A DNA stretch of 64,000 bases from an uncultured Lachnospiraceae bacterium. Its GTDB lineage: Bacteria; Bacillota; Clostridia; Lachnospirales; Lachnospiraceae. Made by a program: the position numbers and the translations under genes. Every line of letters begins with the position of its first letter. Within the stretch, counting starts at the first letter, position 1. The stretch lies in assembly GCA_910584685.1 (NCBI GenBank), contig CAJUAO010000005.1, positions 102,453 through 166,452 on the forward strand. Reading direction: 5' to 3'. Of the stretch, positions 1 to 8,927 are shown piece after piece. The notes under the pieces are model-generated. The model saw only the letters and a list, made by a program, of their open reading frames with translations. It had not been told where the DNA came from and made no database searches.

Positions 1-2
1 AA

Positions 3-407
3 ATGTCAAAGTCCTATAAGGAAGCGAAGATGGCCCTTGAGGTAGGAAAGATATTTAACAGTGAAAAAAATATAGCGGCATATAACAATCTTGGTATAGG
101 AAGACTTATTTACCAGCTGCCCCTGCCCCTTTGCAAAATGTTTATAAGGGAAATATTTGACAGAAAAAGCCCTGATGATTTCGACGAGGAAACACTTTCA
201 ACAATAAATAAATTTTTTGAAAACAGCCTGAATGTTTCGGAGACGTCAAGGCAGCTTTATATCCACAGAAATACCCTTGTATACAGGCTTGATAAGCTGC
301 AAAAGAGCACAGGTCTTGATATAAGAGTGTTTGAGGATGCAATTACCTTTAAAATAGCCCTTATGGTAGTCCGATATATGAAATATATGGAATCACTGGA
401 TTATTAG
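3..407 (+). CDS. PucR/CdaR-type transcriptional regulator, C-terminal part
   Basis: The first gene is cut by the window edge; only about the last 134 residues are present and the true start lies upstream. The C-terminal half carries a helix-turn-helix typical of the PucR/CdaR family (motif NVSETSRQLYIHRNTLVYRL), which in this family binds DNA of purine-catabolism or sugar-diacid operons. The conserved family ending, where the HTH is followed by a short helix around FEDAITFKIALM, is present. The effector-sensing N-terminal part cannot be seen, so the regulated pathway is unknown. A 130-base gap separates it from ftsE. Confidence 0.75.
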   Translation: MSKSYKEAKMALEVGKIFNSEKNIAAYNNLGIGRLIYQLPLPLCKMFIREIFDRKSPDDFDEETLSTINKFFENSLNVSETSRQLYIHRNTLVYRLDKLQKSTGLDIRVFEDAITFKIALMVVRYMKYMESLDY

Positions 408-536
408 TATATAGTATGATATGATGTAACAGTTCCGAAATATATAAGGCATAGTCTGCAAATAAATATTATACGGCAGGACAAGATTAAATGGCAATAT
501 TAGTCGACACTATGTGAAGGGAGGAATGTAAAAACA

Positions 537-1214
537 ATGATTATACTTGAAAATGTAAGTAAATCCTACTCGGCAGGTGCACCGGCGGTAAATAACGTAA
601 GTATTCATATAAAAAAAGGTGAATTTGTATTTATAGTAGGGGATTCGGGGGCAGGGAAGTCCACTCTGATGAAGCTTATGCTGAAGGAGCTGGAGCCTAC
701 CTCGGGAAAAATATATATAAACGGAAAATATCTTAACCTGATGAAGCATAGAAAAATACCTATGCTGAGAAGGGATATCGGTATGGTGTTTCAAAATTTC
801 CGCCTCTTAAATGACAGAAATGTATATGACAATGTGGCGTTTGCCCAAAGGGTAGTGGAGGCGCCGACTAAGGTTATAAGAAGAAAGGTTCCTGCCATGC
901 TGTCTATGGTAGGTCTGGCAGAGAAGTATAAATCTTATCCAAGGGAGCTTTCGGGAGGAGAGCAGCAGAGGGTGGCGTTAGCAAGAGCCCTTATAAACAA
1001 TCCGCCTATACTTTTGGCAGATGAGCCTACAGGAAATTTAGACCCGAAAAATTCATGGGAGATTATGAATCTTCTTGACGAAATAAACAAGCGGGGAACT
1101 ACGGTAGTGGTAGTAACCCACAACAGAGAGATAGTAGATGCCATGCAAAAGAGAGTTATAGCCATACAAAAGGGTATGGTAGTAAGTGATGAAAGAAAAG
1201 GCGGTTATCTATGA
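537..1214 (+). CDS. ftsE: Cell-division ABC transporter ATP-binding protein FtsE
   Basis: This 225-residue ATPase has the full ABC signature set: Walker A GDSGAGKST near residue 37, Q-loop VFQNFR, signature LSGGEQQR and Walker B ILLADEPTGNLD, followed by a switch histidine (VVTHNRE). Length and sequence match FtsE, which pairs with the membrane protein FtsX to signal ATP hydrolysis to a peptidoglycan hydrolase at the septum or sidewall. The ATG is preceded by a GGGAGGA site about 10 bases upstream. The stop overlaps the start of ftsX by four bases (ATGA), so the two are translationally coupled. The hydrolase they probably control follows directly. Confidence 0.96.
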   Translation: MIILENVSKSYSAGAPAVNNVSIHIKKGEFVFIVGDSGAGKSTLMKLMLKELEPTSGKIYINGKYLNLMKHRKIPMLRRDIGMVFQNFRLLNDRNVYDNVAFAQRVVEAPTKVIRRKVPAMLSMVGLAEKYKSYPRELSGGEQQRVALARALINNPPILLADEPTGNLDPKNSWEIMNLLDEINKRGTTVVVVTHNREIVDAMQKRVIAIQKGMVVSDERKGGYL

Positions 1215-2119
1215 GGATTAAAACATTGCTATATAACATAAAGCAGGGCTTTGTGAATATAAAGAGAAATAAATTATTTTCAATGGCGTCTATTGCAACC
1301 ATTGCAATATGTATATTCCTTATAAGTATGTTTTATGCCGTGGTGGTAAACTTTAACTATATGATAGACACGCTGGAATCAAAGCTGTGCGTAACTACAT
1401 TTTTTGATAAGGATATAACTGACGAGCAGATAGCAAGTCTTAGGGAGACTATCGGAAAGCGGGCGGAGGTATCGCAGATAGTTTATAAATCTGCCGAGGA
1501 GGCATGGGAGGAATATCAGGTTATATATTTTGGAGATAAGGCGGAGCTTGCGGCAGGCTTCAAGGATGATAATCCACTTGCAAATTCGGCTTCATTTTCA
1601 ATATATCTTAATGATTCGGGAATGCAGAACACACTTGTAAGCTACCTTAACCAGCTTGAGGGAATAAGACAGGTAAACGCATCCGCAAATACGGCGTCCA
1701 CCCTCAGCGACTTTGGGAAGCTTGTGGGATACGTATCGGTGGCGCTTATAATAATACTGCTGGCAGTAGCCGTATTCCTTATAGGAAATACCGTTATGAT
1801 AGGAATAACCGTAAGAAAAGAGGAAATAGGCATTATGAAGCTTATGGGAGCTACGGACCTCTTTATAAGGTCACCCTTTATGGTAGAGGGACTTATGATA
1901 GGTATTGTGGGAGCTGTCATACCATTGCTTATAATGTATCCTCTATACAATAATCTTATAGGAAGGATAATGGTACAGTTTCAGACATTGCAGACAGTGA
2001 CGGTATTTATGGAGGCAGGGGATATATTTAAGGTACTTATACCTATGGCCCTTATAATAGGAGGCGGCATAGGCTTATTCGGAAGTATAATAACAATGAG
2101 AAAGCACTTAAGAGTATAG
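1211..2119 (+). CDS. ftsX: Cell-division protein FtsX (permease-like)
   Basis: This 302-residue membrane protein has FtsX topology: one TM segment near residues 22-45, a large extracellular loop (about 46-165), then three TM segments near 170-195, 220-250 and 270-295. The intracellular element RKEEIGIMKLMGAT before TM3 is typical of the FtsX/MacB permease fold. FtsX relays the FtsE ATPase cycle to an extracytoplasmic coiled-coil hydrolase rather than moving a solute. It starts inside the ftsE stop (ATGA) and is followed within 70 bases by that type of hydrolase gene. Confidence 0.95.
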   Translation: MRIKTLLYNIKQGFVNIKRNKLFSMASIATIAICIFLISMFYAVVVNFNYMIDTLESKLCVTTFFDKDITDEQIASLRETIGKRAEVSQIVYKSAEEAWEEYQVIYFGDKAELAAGFKDDNPLANSASFSIYLNDSGMQNTLVSYLNQLEGIRQVNASANTASTLSDFGKLVGYVSVALIIILLAVAVFLIGNTVMIGITVRKEEIGIMKLMGATDLFIRSPFMVEGLMIGIVGAVIPLLIMYPLYNNLIGRIMVQFQTLQTVTVFMEAGDIFKVLIPMALIIGGGIGLFGSIITMRKHLRV

Positions 2120-2186
2120 CGGGGAGCTTAAAGAAGCTAAAGCTAATTATACTTATTGAGATGAAATGATTAATCAGGAGGCTATT

Positions 2187-3377
2187 ATGAGAAAGAGATT
2201 GTTACAGGGAATTGGGCTGCTTTTAGCTGCGGCGCTTATATTTGCAGCTACTTCAAACACATATGCAACTAAGGAAATAGATGAGGCAAAGAAAGAAAAG
2301 GAACAGCTTGAGAATGAGCTGAAGGACACTGAAACAGCCTTAAACAGTCTGGAGGCCCTTAAGGGAGATGCGGAAGCGTATATAAAAAAGATGGACAGCT
2401 ATATGGAAAATCTGTCTAATCATATTTATGAGCTTGAGCAGCAGGCCCAGGCAAAGTCAGACCTTATATCGCAAAAGGAAGCCGAGATAGGCGATATGCA
2501 GAACAGGATAGATGAACAGTATGCAGCTATGAAGCTTCGTATACAGTATATGTATGAAAACGGGGAGGTTTCTTATCTGTCTATGTTTTTCGGAGCCCAG
2601 GACATGAGTGATTTTTTAAATAAGGCTGAATATCTTACGGAAATAACAGAGTATGACAGAGACATGCTTGATAAGCTTCAGGATGCAAAGGATTCCCTTA
2701 ATATAGCAAAGGCTAATCTTGAGACAGAGCTTGCGGAGCTGAACGGGCTTTTAAAGGAGTCAGAGGACGAAAGGGCAGCGGCGGAGCAGCTTGTGGCGGC
2801 TAAGGAGCAGGAGCTTGCTTACACAAACAGCGACATAGTGTCTAAGGAGGAGGCAATAAAGCGTCAGAAAGAGGACATAGAGGCTATGGAATCCCTCATA
2901 AAGGAGCTTGAGGAGATAGAGAGAAAACGTAAGGAAGAGGAGGAGAGAAGACAGAAACAGCAGCAGGTTACATATACAGGCGGAAGTATGATGTGGCCTC
3001 TTCCGGGAAGAACATACTTAAGCTCATACTTTGGAAACAGGGAGGACCCGTTTACAGGGCTTACATCATATCATTCGGGAATAGACATACCGGCGCCTAC
3101 CGGTACTGAGATACATGCTGCATGCGGCGGAGAGGTTGCATGGGCGTATTACAGTTCAACCGCAGGAAACTGGGTTGGCATAGACCACGGAAACGGTTTG
3201 TATACGGTATATATGCATATGTCAAAAATTCTTGTGACAGAGGGGCAGCAGGTACAGACGGGAGACGTAATCGGGCTTGTAGGCTCTACGGGAAGGTCTA
3301 CAGGACCCCATCTTCATCTTAGCGTAAGATTAAACGGAGAGTATGTGGAGCCTTTAAATTATGTTTCACCAAATTAA
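2187..3377 (+). CDS. Secreted coiled-coil M23 peptidoglycan hydrolase (PcsB/EnvC-like)
   Basis: The 396-residue protein has a signal peptide (MRKRLLQGIGLLLAAALIFA), a long coiled coil (about 30-260, rich in K/E/L) and a C-terminal LytM/M23 domain. The metal-binding pattern is visible: H and D in YHSGIDIPAP and the HxH of GPHLHLSV. Coiled-coil hydrolases next to ftsEX are the usual substrates of FtsEX activation. The ATG at 2187 is chosen over one at 2166 because CAGGAGG lies 7 bases before it and the signal peptide then starts correctly. It is probably transcribed with ftsEX. A structured, possibly terminating, RNA follows. Confidence 0.9.
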   Translation: MRKRLLQGIGLLLAAALIFAATSNTYATKEIDEAKKEKEQLENELKDTETALNSLEALKGDAEAYIKKMDSYMENLSNHIYELEQQAQAKSDLISQKEAEIGDMQNRIDEQYAAMKLRIQYMYENGEVSYLSMFFGAQDMSDFLNKAEYLTEITEYDRDMLDKLQDAKDSLNIAKANLETELAELNGLLKESEDERAAAEQLVAAKEQELAYTNSDIVSKEEAIKRQKEDIEAMESLIKELEEIERKRKEEEERRQKQQQVTYTGGSMMWPLPGRTYLSSYFGNREDPFTGLTSYHSGIDIPAPTGTEIHAACGGEVAWAYYSSTAGNWVGIDHGNGLYTVYMHMSKILVTEGQQVQTGDVIGLVGSTGRSTGPHLHLSVRLNGEYVEPLNYVSPN

Positions 3378-3398
3378 ATAAAATATTATAATATGGAT

Positions 3399-3488
3399 AC
3401 AGCTATATTCTTAAGTATTAGTCATAATTGTAAGCAGGCTGGATTAAAGTCTGCTTATGAGGAAAGACTTCACTGGGAATATAGCTGT
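3399..3488 (+). ncRNA. Structured intergenic RNA or attenuator between the M23 hydrolase and ctpA genes
   Basis: A perfect 12-base inverted repeat (ACAGCTATATTC at 3399-3410, GAATATAGCTGT at 3477-3488) encloses 66 bases. Inside are a TAAGCAG/CTGCTTA hairpin and an overlapping AAGTCT/AGACTT pair that cannot form together with it. The 3' arm is followed by a short T stretch, so it may act as a terminator or processing site. No known RNA family is recognised. Confidence 0.45.
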
Positions 3489-3579
3489 TTTGCGTTTGGC
3501 AACACAAAAAATTCATTGGACTTAATCGGAATAAGTGGTAGAATTAATATTATATGAAAATAATATGGAGGACACGGTA

Positions 3580-4941
3580 ATGGATAATAATGGTTATAAC
3601 AATACTGCTAATCAGGGAAATTCATATTCATACGGATACGGAGGAACCCCTCAGGGCGGATATAATATGAATGATAATAAAAAGAAGGAAGGCGGGTTTG
3701 CAAAGGGAGTTGCCGTAGGAATAGTCTGCTCTCTGCTTGCCTTCTGCGTTATTATACTGGTAAATCAGTTTTTTAAGAAGGATGGAAATAATATAAGCAA
3801 TAATGGAGGCGATTTTTTTTCATCCCTGTTTGGAAATAATGATGACAGCAGTATTTTCACAGATGAGCAGATGTCTAAGATTAATCTTATACAGCAGTAT
3901 ATAGATATTTATTCATATTATGAGCAGGATAATGACAAATTTATTGACGGCGTATATTCGGCGCTGCTTCAATCCCTTAATGATAATTATGCCGTATACT
4001 ATAATGAGGATGCTTATACTCAGATACTGGAGGGCAATTCAGGAGAATATTACGGAATAGGCTGCGTAGTCACCCAGAATGTGCAGACTGGATACGTAAC
4101 GGTTGTACAGCCATATAAAAATTCTCCTGCATATGAGGCAGGAATTGCCGTAGGGGATATAATTCTTAAGGCAGACGATATAGAGCTTACAGGCATGGAT
4201 TTAAACGAGGCAGTATCATATATGAAGGGCGGAGAGGGAACAGAGGTTACCCTTACTGTCATACATGAGGGAAAAGAAAAAACGGTAAAGGTTGAAAGAA
4301 GAAAAATAGAAGTACCTACGGTAGAATATGAGATGCTTGAGGACAATGTAGGATATGTGCAGATAACAGGCTTCGAGGAGGTTACGGAGTCTCAGTTTAG
4401 CGATGCGGTAGACAGCCTTATTGCCGACGGAGCAAAGGGGCTTGTATTTGACGTCCGCTCAAATCCGGGAGGCTCATATGATGTGGTTGTAGCTATGCTT
4501 GATAAGCTTTTGCCGGAGGGAACGTTAGTATATACGGAGGATAAGTACGGAAACAGACAGACAGAAACATCTGACGCAGCCTGTGTAGAGCTTCCGATGG
4601 CAGTTATTATAAACGGAGACAGCGCCAGCGCTTCGGAGATATTTGCAGGAGCCATGCAGGATTATGACGCGGCGGAAATTATCGGAACTACGTCATACGG
4701 AAAGGGTATAGTACAGAGCGTTATACCAATGGGAGACGGAACAGGCATAAAATTTACAATAGCGTCCTACTTTACGCCAAAGGGAGTGTGCATACACGGC
4801 ATAGGAATTGAGCCTGATAAAAAGGTGGAGCTTCCGAAGGAGGATGAGGCGTATGACGATAACGGATATCTAAAGAAAGAATATGACACACAGCTTGATG
4901 CAGCCATAAAATATATTAATGAACAGACGAACCTGCATTAA
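3580..4941 (+). CDS. C-terminal processing protease, S41 family (CtpA-like)
   Basis: This 453-residue protein starts with a Gly/Asn/Tyr-rich cytoplasmic stretch, followed by one TM segment (about 38-58). A PDZ domain (around GIGCVVTQN to GGEGTEVTLTV) and an S41 tail-specific protease domain follow. The catalytic serine lies in NGDSASASEIFAGA and the general-base lysine in SYGKGIVQ. Such membrane-anchored proteases cleave extracytoplasmic proteins from their C-terminal ends. The start at 3580 is preferred over an in-frame GTG at 3535 because TGGAGG precedes it at good spacing. Position behind ftsEX and the hydrolase is common in Clostridia and hints at a role in cell-wall enzyme turnover. Confidence 0.92.
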   Translation: MDNNGYNNTANQGNSYSYGYGGTPQGGYNMNDNKKKEGGFAKGVAVGIVCSLLAFCVIILVNQFFKKDGNNISNNGGDFFSSLFGNNDDSSIFTDEQMSKINLIQQYIDIYSYYEQDNDKFIDGVYSALLQSLNDNYAVYYNEDAYTQILEGNSGEYYGIGCVVTQNVQTGYVTVVQPYKNSPAYEAGIAVGDIILKADDIELTGMDLNEAVSYMKGGEGTEVTLTVIHEGKEKTVKVERRKIEVPTVEYEMLEDNVGYVQITGFEEVTESQFSDAVDSLIADGAKGLVFDVRSNPGGSYDVVVAMLDKLLPEGTLVYTEDKYGNRQTETSDAACVELPMAVIINGDSASASEIFAGAMQDYDAAEIIGTTSYGKGIVQSVIPMGDGTGIKFTIASYFTPKGVCIHGIGIEPDKKVELPKEDEAYDDNGYLKKEYDTQLDAAIKYINEQTNLH

Positions 4942-5026
4942 AAGCAGTAGGGAGAATAGTGTGAAAAATAAATTTTTCACACGCAAATTTGTGCCTATTG
5001 CCCAAATTTGCAGGTAACAAAAAGGC

Positions 5027-6598
5027 ATGGTGATTAAAATGGAGAGTGAGAAAATGGAAGAAGGCCTAGAAGAGAAGGAAGAAGGAATAGAAGATATAGG
5101 AACAAAAGAAAATGAAGCTGAAAAAGAAACAGAAGATAGAGAAACGGAAGCTGGATATGAAATAAAAGAGGAAATGAAAAGGAGCCGGATAGAGGAGGGA
5201 AAAAAGGGAAAAAAATACGAAATAGATATGTGTAATGGCCCTATTTTAAAGAAAATGCTGATTTTTGCCCTTCCTCTTATGCTGTCGGGAATACTGCAGC
5301 TTTTGTTTAATGCGGCCGACACTATAGTAGTGGGAAGATTTGCCGGAGATAATTCCTTGGCGGCAGTAGGCTCTAACGGTTCCATTATCAACCTTCTGAC
5401 AAATTTGTTTATAGGTCTTTCGGTAGGAGCAAACGTAGTTACAGCCAGATTTTACGGGGCAAGGGAGAAAAATGCATTAAAGGAAACCATACACACGGCA
5501 ATGCTTATAAGTGTAATAAGCGGTATTATACTTACTATAATAGGTATTATAGGAGCAAAACAGATACTTATATGGATGAAGGCGCCAAGGGAGGTGCTTG
5601 ATTTAGCGGTAATTTACCTGCGTATATATTTCATAGGAATGACTGCTACCATGGTCTATAATTTTGGAAGCGCTATATTAAGGGCTGTGGGAGATACGAG
5701 AAGGCCCTTGTATTTTCTTCTTATATCAGGAGTTGTTAATGTAATTTTAAATCTGCTTTTTGTCATAGGTTTAAAGCTGGATGTGGCGGGAGTGGCCCTT
5801 GCCACGGTTATTTCCCAATGTATTTCGGCAGCGCTGATAGTGCTGTGTCTTGTGAGGGAAAAGGGAGATATACATCTAAATGTAAGGGAACTTCATATAA
5901 ACAAAAGGATATTCGGAATGATTGTAAGGATAGGACTTCCTGCGGGAATACAGGGAACTATATTTTCATTGTCAAATGTAGTTATACAATCATCCATAAA
6001 CAGCTTTGGAAATATAGTGGTAGCCGCAAATTCCGCAGCGTCAAATATAGAGGGCTTTGTCTATATGGGCATGAATTCCATGTATCAGACTACATTATCC
6101 TTTACCAGCCAGAATATGGGCGCGGGAAGAATAGAGCGTATAAACAAAATACTTATAAGGGGACAAATGTGCGTTATAGCCGTGGGAGTAATTATGGGTA
6201 TGACGGTAGTATTTTTGTCAGATTCCCTTCTTGGAATATATTCAAAAAGCGCAGCCATAGTGACGGAGGGAGTAAAAAGACTACAGATAGTGTGCGGAAG
6301 CTATGCTCTGTGCGGAATGATGGATGTTATGGTAGGAGCCTTGAGAGGAATAGGATATTCGGTTATGCCTATGGTTGTATCATTGATAGGGGCATGCGGG
6401 TTAAGGCTTGTTTGGATTGCCACAGTATTTAATATAGAGAAGTATCACGTTCCAAGAACTATATATATGTCATATCCCATGTCGTGGGCAATCACGGCGT
6501 CAGTACATCTCATATGCTACATTATAGTAAAAAGAAAGCTTAATAAGAAGCATCAGATTATATCAAGCTGTAATTATAAAGAGCCGGCAAATACGTAA
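5027..6598 (+). CDS. MATE family multidrug/cation exporter
   Basis: A 523-residue protein with about 12 predicted TM segments. The MATE core begins near residue 66 (YEIDMCNGPILKKMLIFALP), with the family element AADTIVVGRFAG close behind. MATE proteins export cationic drugs or metabolites using Na+ or H+ gradients. The first 65 residues form an unusual charged, Glu/Lys-rich extension with no similarity to the MATE fold. Starts at 5027 (GTG) or 5039 (ATG) both lack a strong Shine-Dalgarno site, and an internal start such as the ATG at 5174 or 5228 would give a conventional length. A terminator overlaps the last codons. Confidence 0.9.
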   Translation: MVIKMESEKMEEGLEEKEEGIEDIGTKENEAEKETEDRETEAGYEIKEEMKRSRIEEGKKGKKYEIDMCNGPILKKMLIFALPLMLSGILQLLFNAADTIVVGRFAGDNSLAAVGSNGSIINLLTNLFIGLSVGANVVTARFYGAREKNALKETIHTAMLISVISGIILTIIGIIGAKQILIWMKAPREVLDLAVIYLRIYFIGMTATMVYNFGSAILRAVGDTRRPLYFLLISGVVNVILNLLFVIGLKLDVAGVALATVISQCISAALIVLCLVREKGDIHLNVRELHINKRIFGMIVRIGLPAGIQGTIFSLSNVVIQSSINSFGNIVVAANSAASNIEGFVYMGMNSMYQTTLSFTSQNMGAGRIERINKILIRGQMCVIAVGVIMGMTVVFLSDSLLGIYSKSAAIVTEGVKRLQIVCGSYALCGMMDVMVGALRGIGYSVMPMVVSLIGACGLRLVWIATVFNIEKYHVPRTIYMSYPMSWAITASVHLICYIIVKRKLNKKHQIISSCNYKEPANT

Positions 6599-6616
6599 AT
6601 CATGTATTGCCGGCTC
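6581..6616 (+). terminator. Intrinsic terminator after the MATE gene
   Basis: GAGCCGGCAAATAC pairs with GTATTGCCGGCTC (one bulge) around a short loop. The 5' arm covers the last codons of the exporter gene. The 3' tail (GGTTTATG) is only weakly T-rich. Confidence 0.7.
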
Positions 6617-6670
6617 GGTTTATGTCCACGGGCAGGGGAAAGCTTTTAAACTGCCTGATTATATTATTTA

Positions 6671-6726
6671 CATCAAAAAAAGCTTATTCCACACCATACC
6701 GTTATCAGAAATAAATTTACATTCCG
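6671..6726 (+). promoter_or_regulatory. Shared upstream element A (candidate LytTR regulator binding region)
   Basis: This 56-base segment aligns without gaps to 8865-8920 (about 36 of 56 identical; 22 of the first 28). It also holds an internal near-repeat, CATACCGTTAT and CATTCCGATAT, 25 bases apart. It lies 52 bases before the LytTR regulator gene. LytTR proteins bind paired direct repeats, so autoregulation is a reasonable inference. Confidence 0.4.
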
Positions 6727-6777
6727 ATATAAGAAATAAAGAAACAAAAGCCGCCAAAGGCGTCATGGAGGATTATT

Positions 6778-7494
6778 ATGCAAATAGCAATATGCGACGA
6801 CGAGAGGGAAATAAGAAATATGCTTGGGGAAAAGCTTAAGAGGATGTATCCTGATTCAGGCGTATCATTTTATGAATCAGGGGATGAATTGCTTTTATCA
6901 GACAGTCAGCCTGATATTTTGCTGCTGGATATCCGGATGGAAGGGAAAAACGGAATGGAAACGGCAAAGGAGCTTCGCGGAAAAAATAAAAAAATGATTG
7001 TGATTTTTATAACAGCCTTGGAGGAATATGTGTTTCAGGCTTTTGACGTAGGAGCGTTTCATTATCTGGTAAAGCCCTTTGATGATAAGAAATTTGAGGA
7101 AATTATAAAAAAAGCCGTGGAGGAGCTTAAAAATATGGAAGAAAGTGAAAATATTAAAAATGAAAGTCTTATCATAACTTCAAAGGGCAAGCATATTTCT
7201 GTTAATCCTGCGGATATTATTTATGCGGAGGTATTTAACAGAAAGGTAATACTTCATACAATTAATACGGACGTGGAATACTATGGAAAAATGAAGGAAT
7301 TGGAGGAAAGGGCAGGAGAGGATTTTTACCGCCCCCACAGGTCATATCTTGTGAATTTTAATTATATTATAAGATATGATGCGGAAACGATTTATCTTAA
7401 AAAGGGACAGGCTCTTATGTCAAAGCAGAATTATAAGGAATTTAAGAAAAGCTATTTAAGGTATAATCAGAGAAAGGGAAGAAAAAATGTATGA
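6778..7494 (+). CDS. LytTR-family response regulator (AgrA-like)
   Basis: This 238-residue protein has a receiver domain (1-120): acidic pair CDDE, phosphoacceptor Asp in ILLLDIRM and the conserved Lys in VKPFDD. A LytTR DNA-binding domain follows (about 135-235, including YAEVFNRKVILHT and FYRPHRSYLVN). Such regulators control quorum-sensing, bacteriocin or virulence-type genes after phosphorylation by a GHKL kinase. The partner kinase starts 8 bases before its stop, so the pair is co-translated. GGAGG lies 8 bases upstream of the ATG. The shared element at 6671 and 8865 suggests that it controls itself and the FlxA-like gene downstream. Confidence 0.93.
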   Translation: MQIAICDDEREIRNMLGEKLKRMYPDSGVSFYESGDELLLSDSQPDILLLDIRMEGKNGMETAKELRGKNKKMIVIFITALEEYVFQAFDVGAFHYLVKPFDDKKFEEIIKKAVEELKNMEESENIKNESLIITSKGKHISVNPADIIYAEVFNRKVILHTINTDVEYYGKMKELEERAGEDFYRPHRSYLVNFNYIIRYDAETIYLKKGQALMSKQNYKEFKKSYLRYNQRKGRKNV

Positions 7495-8860
7495 TGAGGC
7501 ATACGGAGCAGCCATATTTTATGGAACGCCAATTATGGAAAATATCATAGGAGCATATTGCTTTTACCGTATTTCAAAGCCCTTTATGAAAAATAAAAGG
7601 AGGGCGGTTTATGTGGGAGGGGCGTATTTTCTTATTATTCTAACGCTATATATTCTGCCCCTCAGGATTAATGCTTTTACCGCGTACCTTATAGGCGTTT
7701 TGGCCGCATTTTTTGTAATGTGTGAAGCCGACAGAAGAAATTATGAGCAGAAGGCTTTTCTTGCTGTGATATTTTTCTCAATACACTGGTTTACATATGC
7801 AATGGCAGAGATATTATATGACAGATTATACGGCTTTGCCGAAAATACGGATTATATGCTGGCTCATTCTGAGCTGTGGCTTTTGCTGTATTTAACGGTA
7901 AGCCTGATTTTTTTAGGTATGGAGCTTTTATTTATGACAGTTGGAATACAGTGTATTTTAAGAAGCTATTCCTATAAATACGAAAATATGTCAAAAAAGG
8001 AGCTGCTTATACTGGTAATTCCACCCTTTATGGGTGTGGTGGGATATAGGGTTATAGAATATTATCGTAGCTTTTACATAGGGCAGGTGGGGAAAAGCTC
8101 TGCAAAATATGATTTTTTTTCCTTACTTTATTACGCCGTTGCAATTATTACCGTTGTAGTGGTTATTGTGATTTATCAAAATATAAAGGCAGGGCAGGAG
8201 GAAAAATTGCAGAATGAATTGCTTGGAGCGCAGGTGAACAGCATTATGCAGCATATTGAACAGGCGGAGAGCCTTTATGAGGATATACGCAGTATAAAGC
8301 ATGATATGACAAACCATATTATTACCTTAGAAAGACTGTATTCCGGTAATAAAACAGAGGAGGCCGCAGGATACGGTACGGAGCTTAAAACAGAGCTTTC
8401 GCGGATAACAGAACGGATAGTAAGTGGAAATCCTGTGACTGACGTAATTTTATGGGAAATGCAAAAAAAGGCAGAAAAAAAGAATATATGTTTTGATATT
8501 GACTTTCATTTTCCGGCAGATTCTAAGATAAATTCCTTTGATATCAGTGTAATATTAAATAATGGACTTTTAAACGCAATAGAAAATACGGACAAAGGCA
8601 GGGAGGCGCATATATCCGTTCTTTCTTACAGGAGAAACAACGCTTATATGATAGAGATAAACAATACCTTTATGGGAGAATTGCGGTGGGATGAGGAGAG
8701 GGAAATTCCGGTTACGTCAAAGAAAAAGAAAGACGCACACGGCTATGGACTTGCAAATATAAGAAGGGTTGCGGAAAAATATTCCGGAGCTATGGAGATT
8801 GAGCTTAAAGACGGTATGTTTTGCCTTACCGTTATGCTGATGACAGAGCAGCCGTTTTAG
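7487..8860 (+). CDS. Membrane sensor histidine kinase, GHKL/AgrC-like
   Basis: The 457-residue protein has five to seven TM segments in the first 240 residues, then a dimerisation helix with the phosphoacceptor His in DIRSIKHDMTNHI. The ATPase domain is short, with N-box-like VILNNGLLNAIENT and G-box HGYGLANIRRVAEKY. This arrangement matches AgrC/ComD-type kinases that sense peptide signals in Gram-positive bacteria. It overlaps the regulator gene by 8 bases. No signal-peptide precursor or AgrB-like processing gene was found nearby, so the ligand is unknown. Confidence 0.9.
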   Translation: MYDEAYGAAIFYGTPIMENIIGAYCFYRISKPFMKNKRRAVYVGGAYFLIILTLYILPLRINAFTAYLIGVLAAFFVMCEADRRNYEQKAFLAVIFFSIHWFTYAMAEILYDRLYGFAENTDYMLAHSELWLLLYLTVSLIFLGMELLFMTVGIQCILRSYSYKYENMSKKELLILVIPPFMGVVGYRVIEYYRSFYIGQVGKSSAKYDFFSLLYYAVAIITVVVVIVIYQNIKAGQEEKLQNELLGAQVNSIMQHIEQAESLYEDIRSIKHDMTNHIITLERLYSGNKTEEAAGYGTELKTELSRITERIVSGNPVTDVILWEMQKKAEKKNICFDIDFHFPADSKINSFDISVILNNGLLNAIENTDKGREAHISVLSYRRNNAYMIEINNTFMGELRWDEEREIPVTSKKKKDAHGYGLANIRRVAEKYSGAMEIELKDGMFCLTVMLMTEQPF

Positions 8861-8864
8861 TTTA

Positions 8865-8920
8865 CAACAGAAAAAGCCTGTTTCATACCATAAGGGTTTA
8901 ATTTGAATATAAAAATTCCG
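8865..8920 (+). promoter_or_regulatory. Shared upstream element B before the FlxA-like gene
   Basis: This is the ungapped counterpart of 6671-6726: the same ACCATA core and an ATTCCG motif at exactly the same distance. It lies between the kinase stop and the FlxA-like gene and may be a second target of the LytTR regulator. Confidence 0.4.
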
Positions 8921-8927
8921 AAAGGGT

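Noticed and set aside
5818..6432. 204-residue frame overlapping the MATE gene
   Set aside because: It lies wholly inside a clear exporter gene in another frame, with Cys/Arg/Gly-rich sequence and no ribosome site or family likeness.
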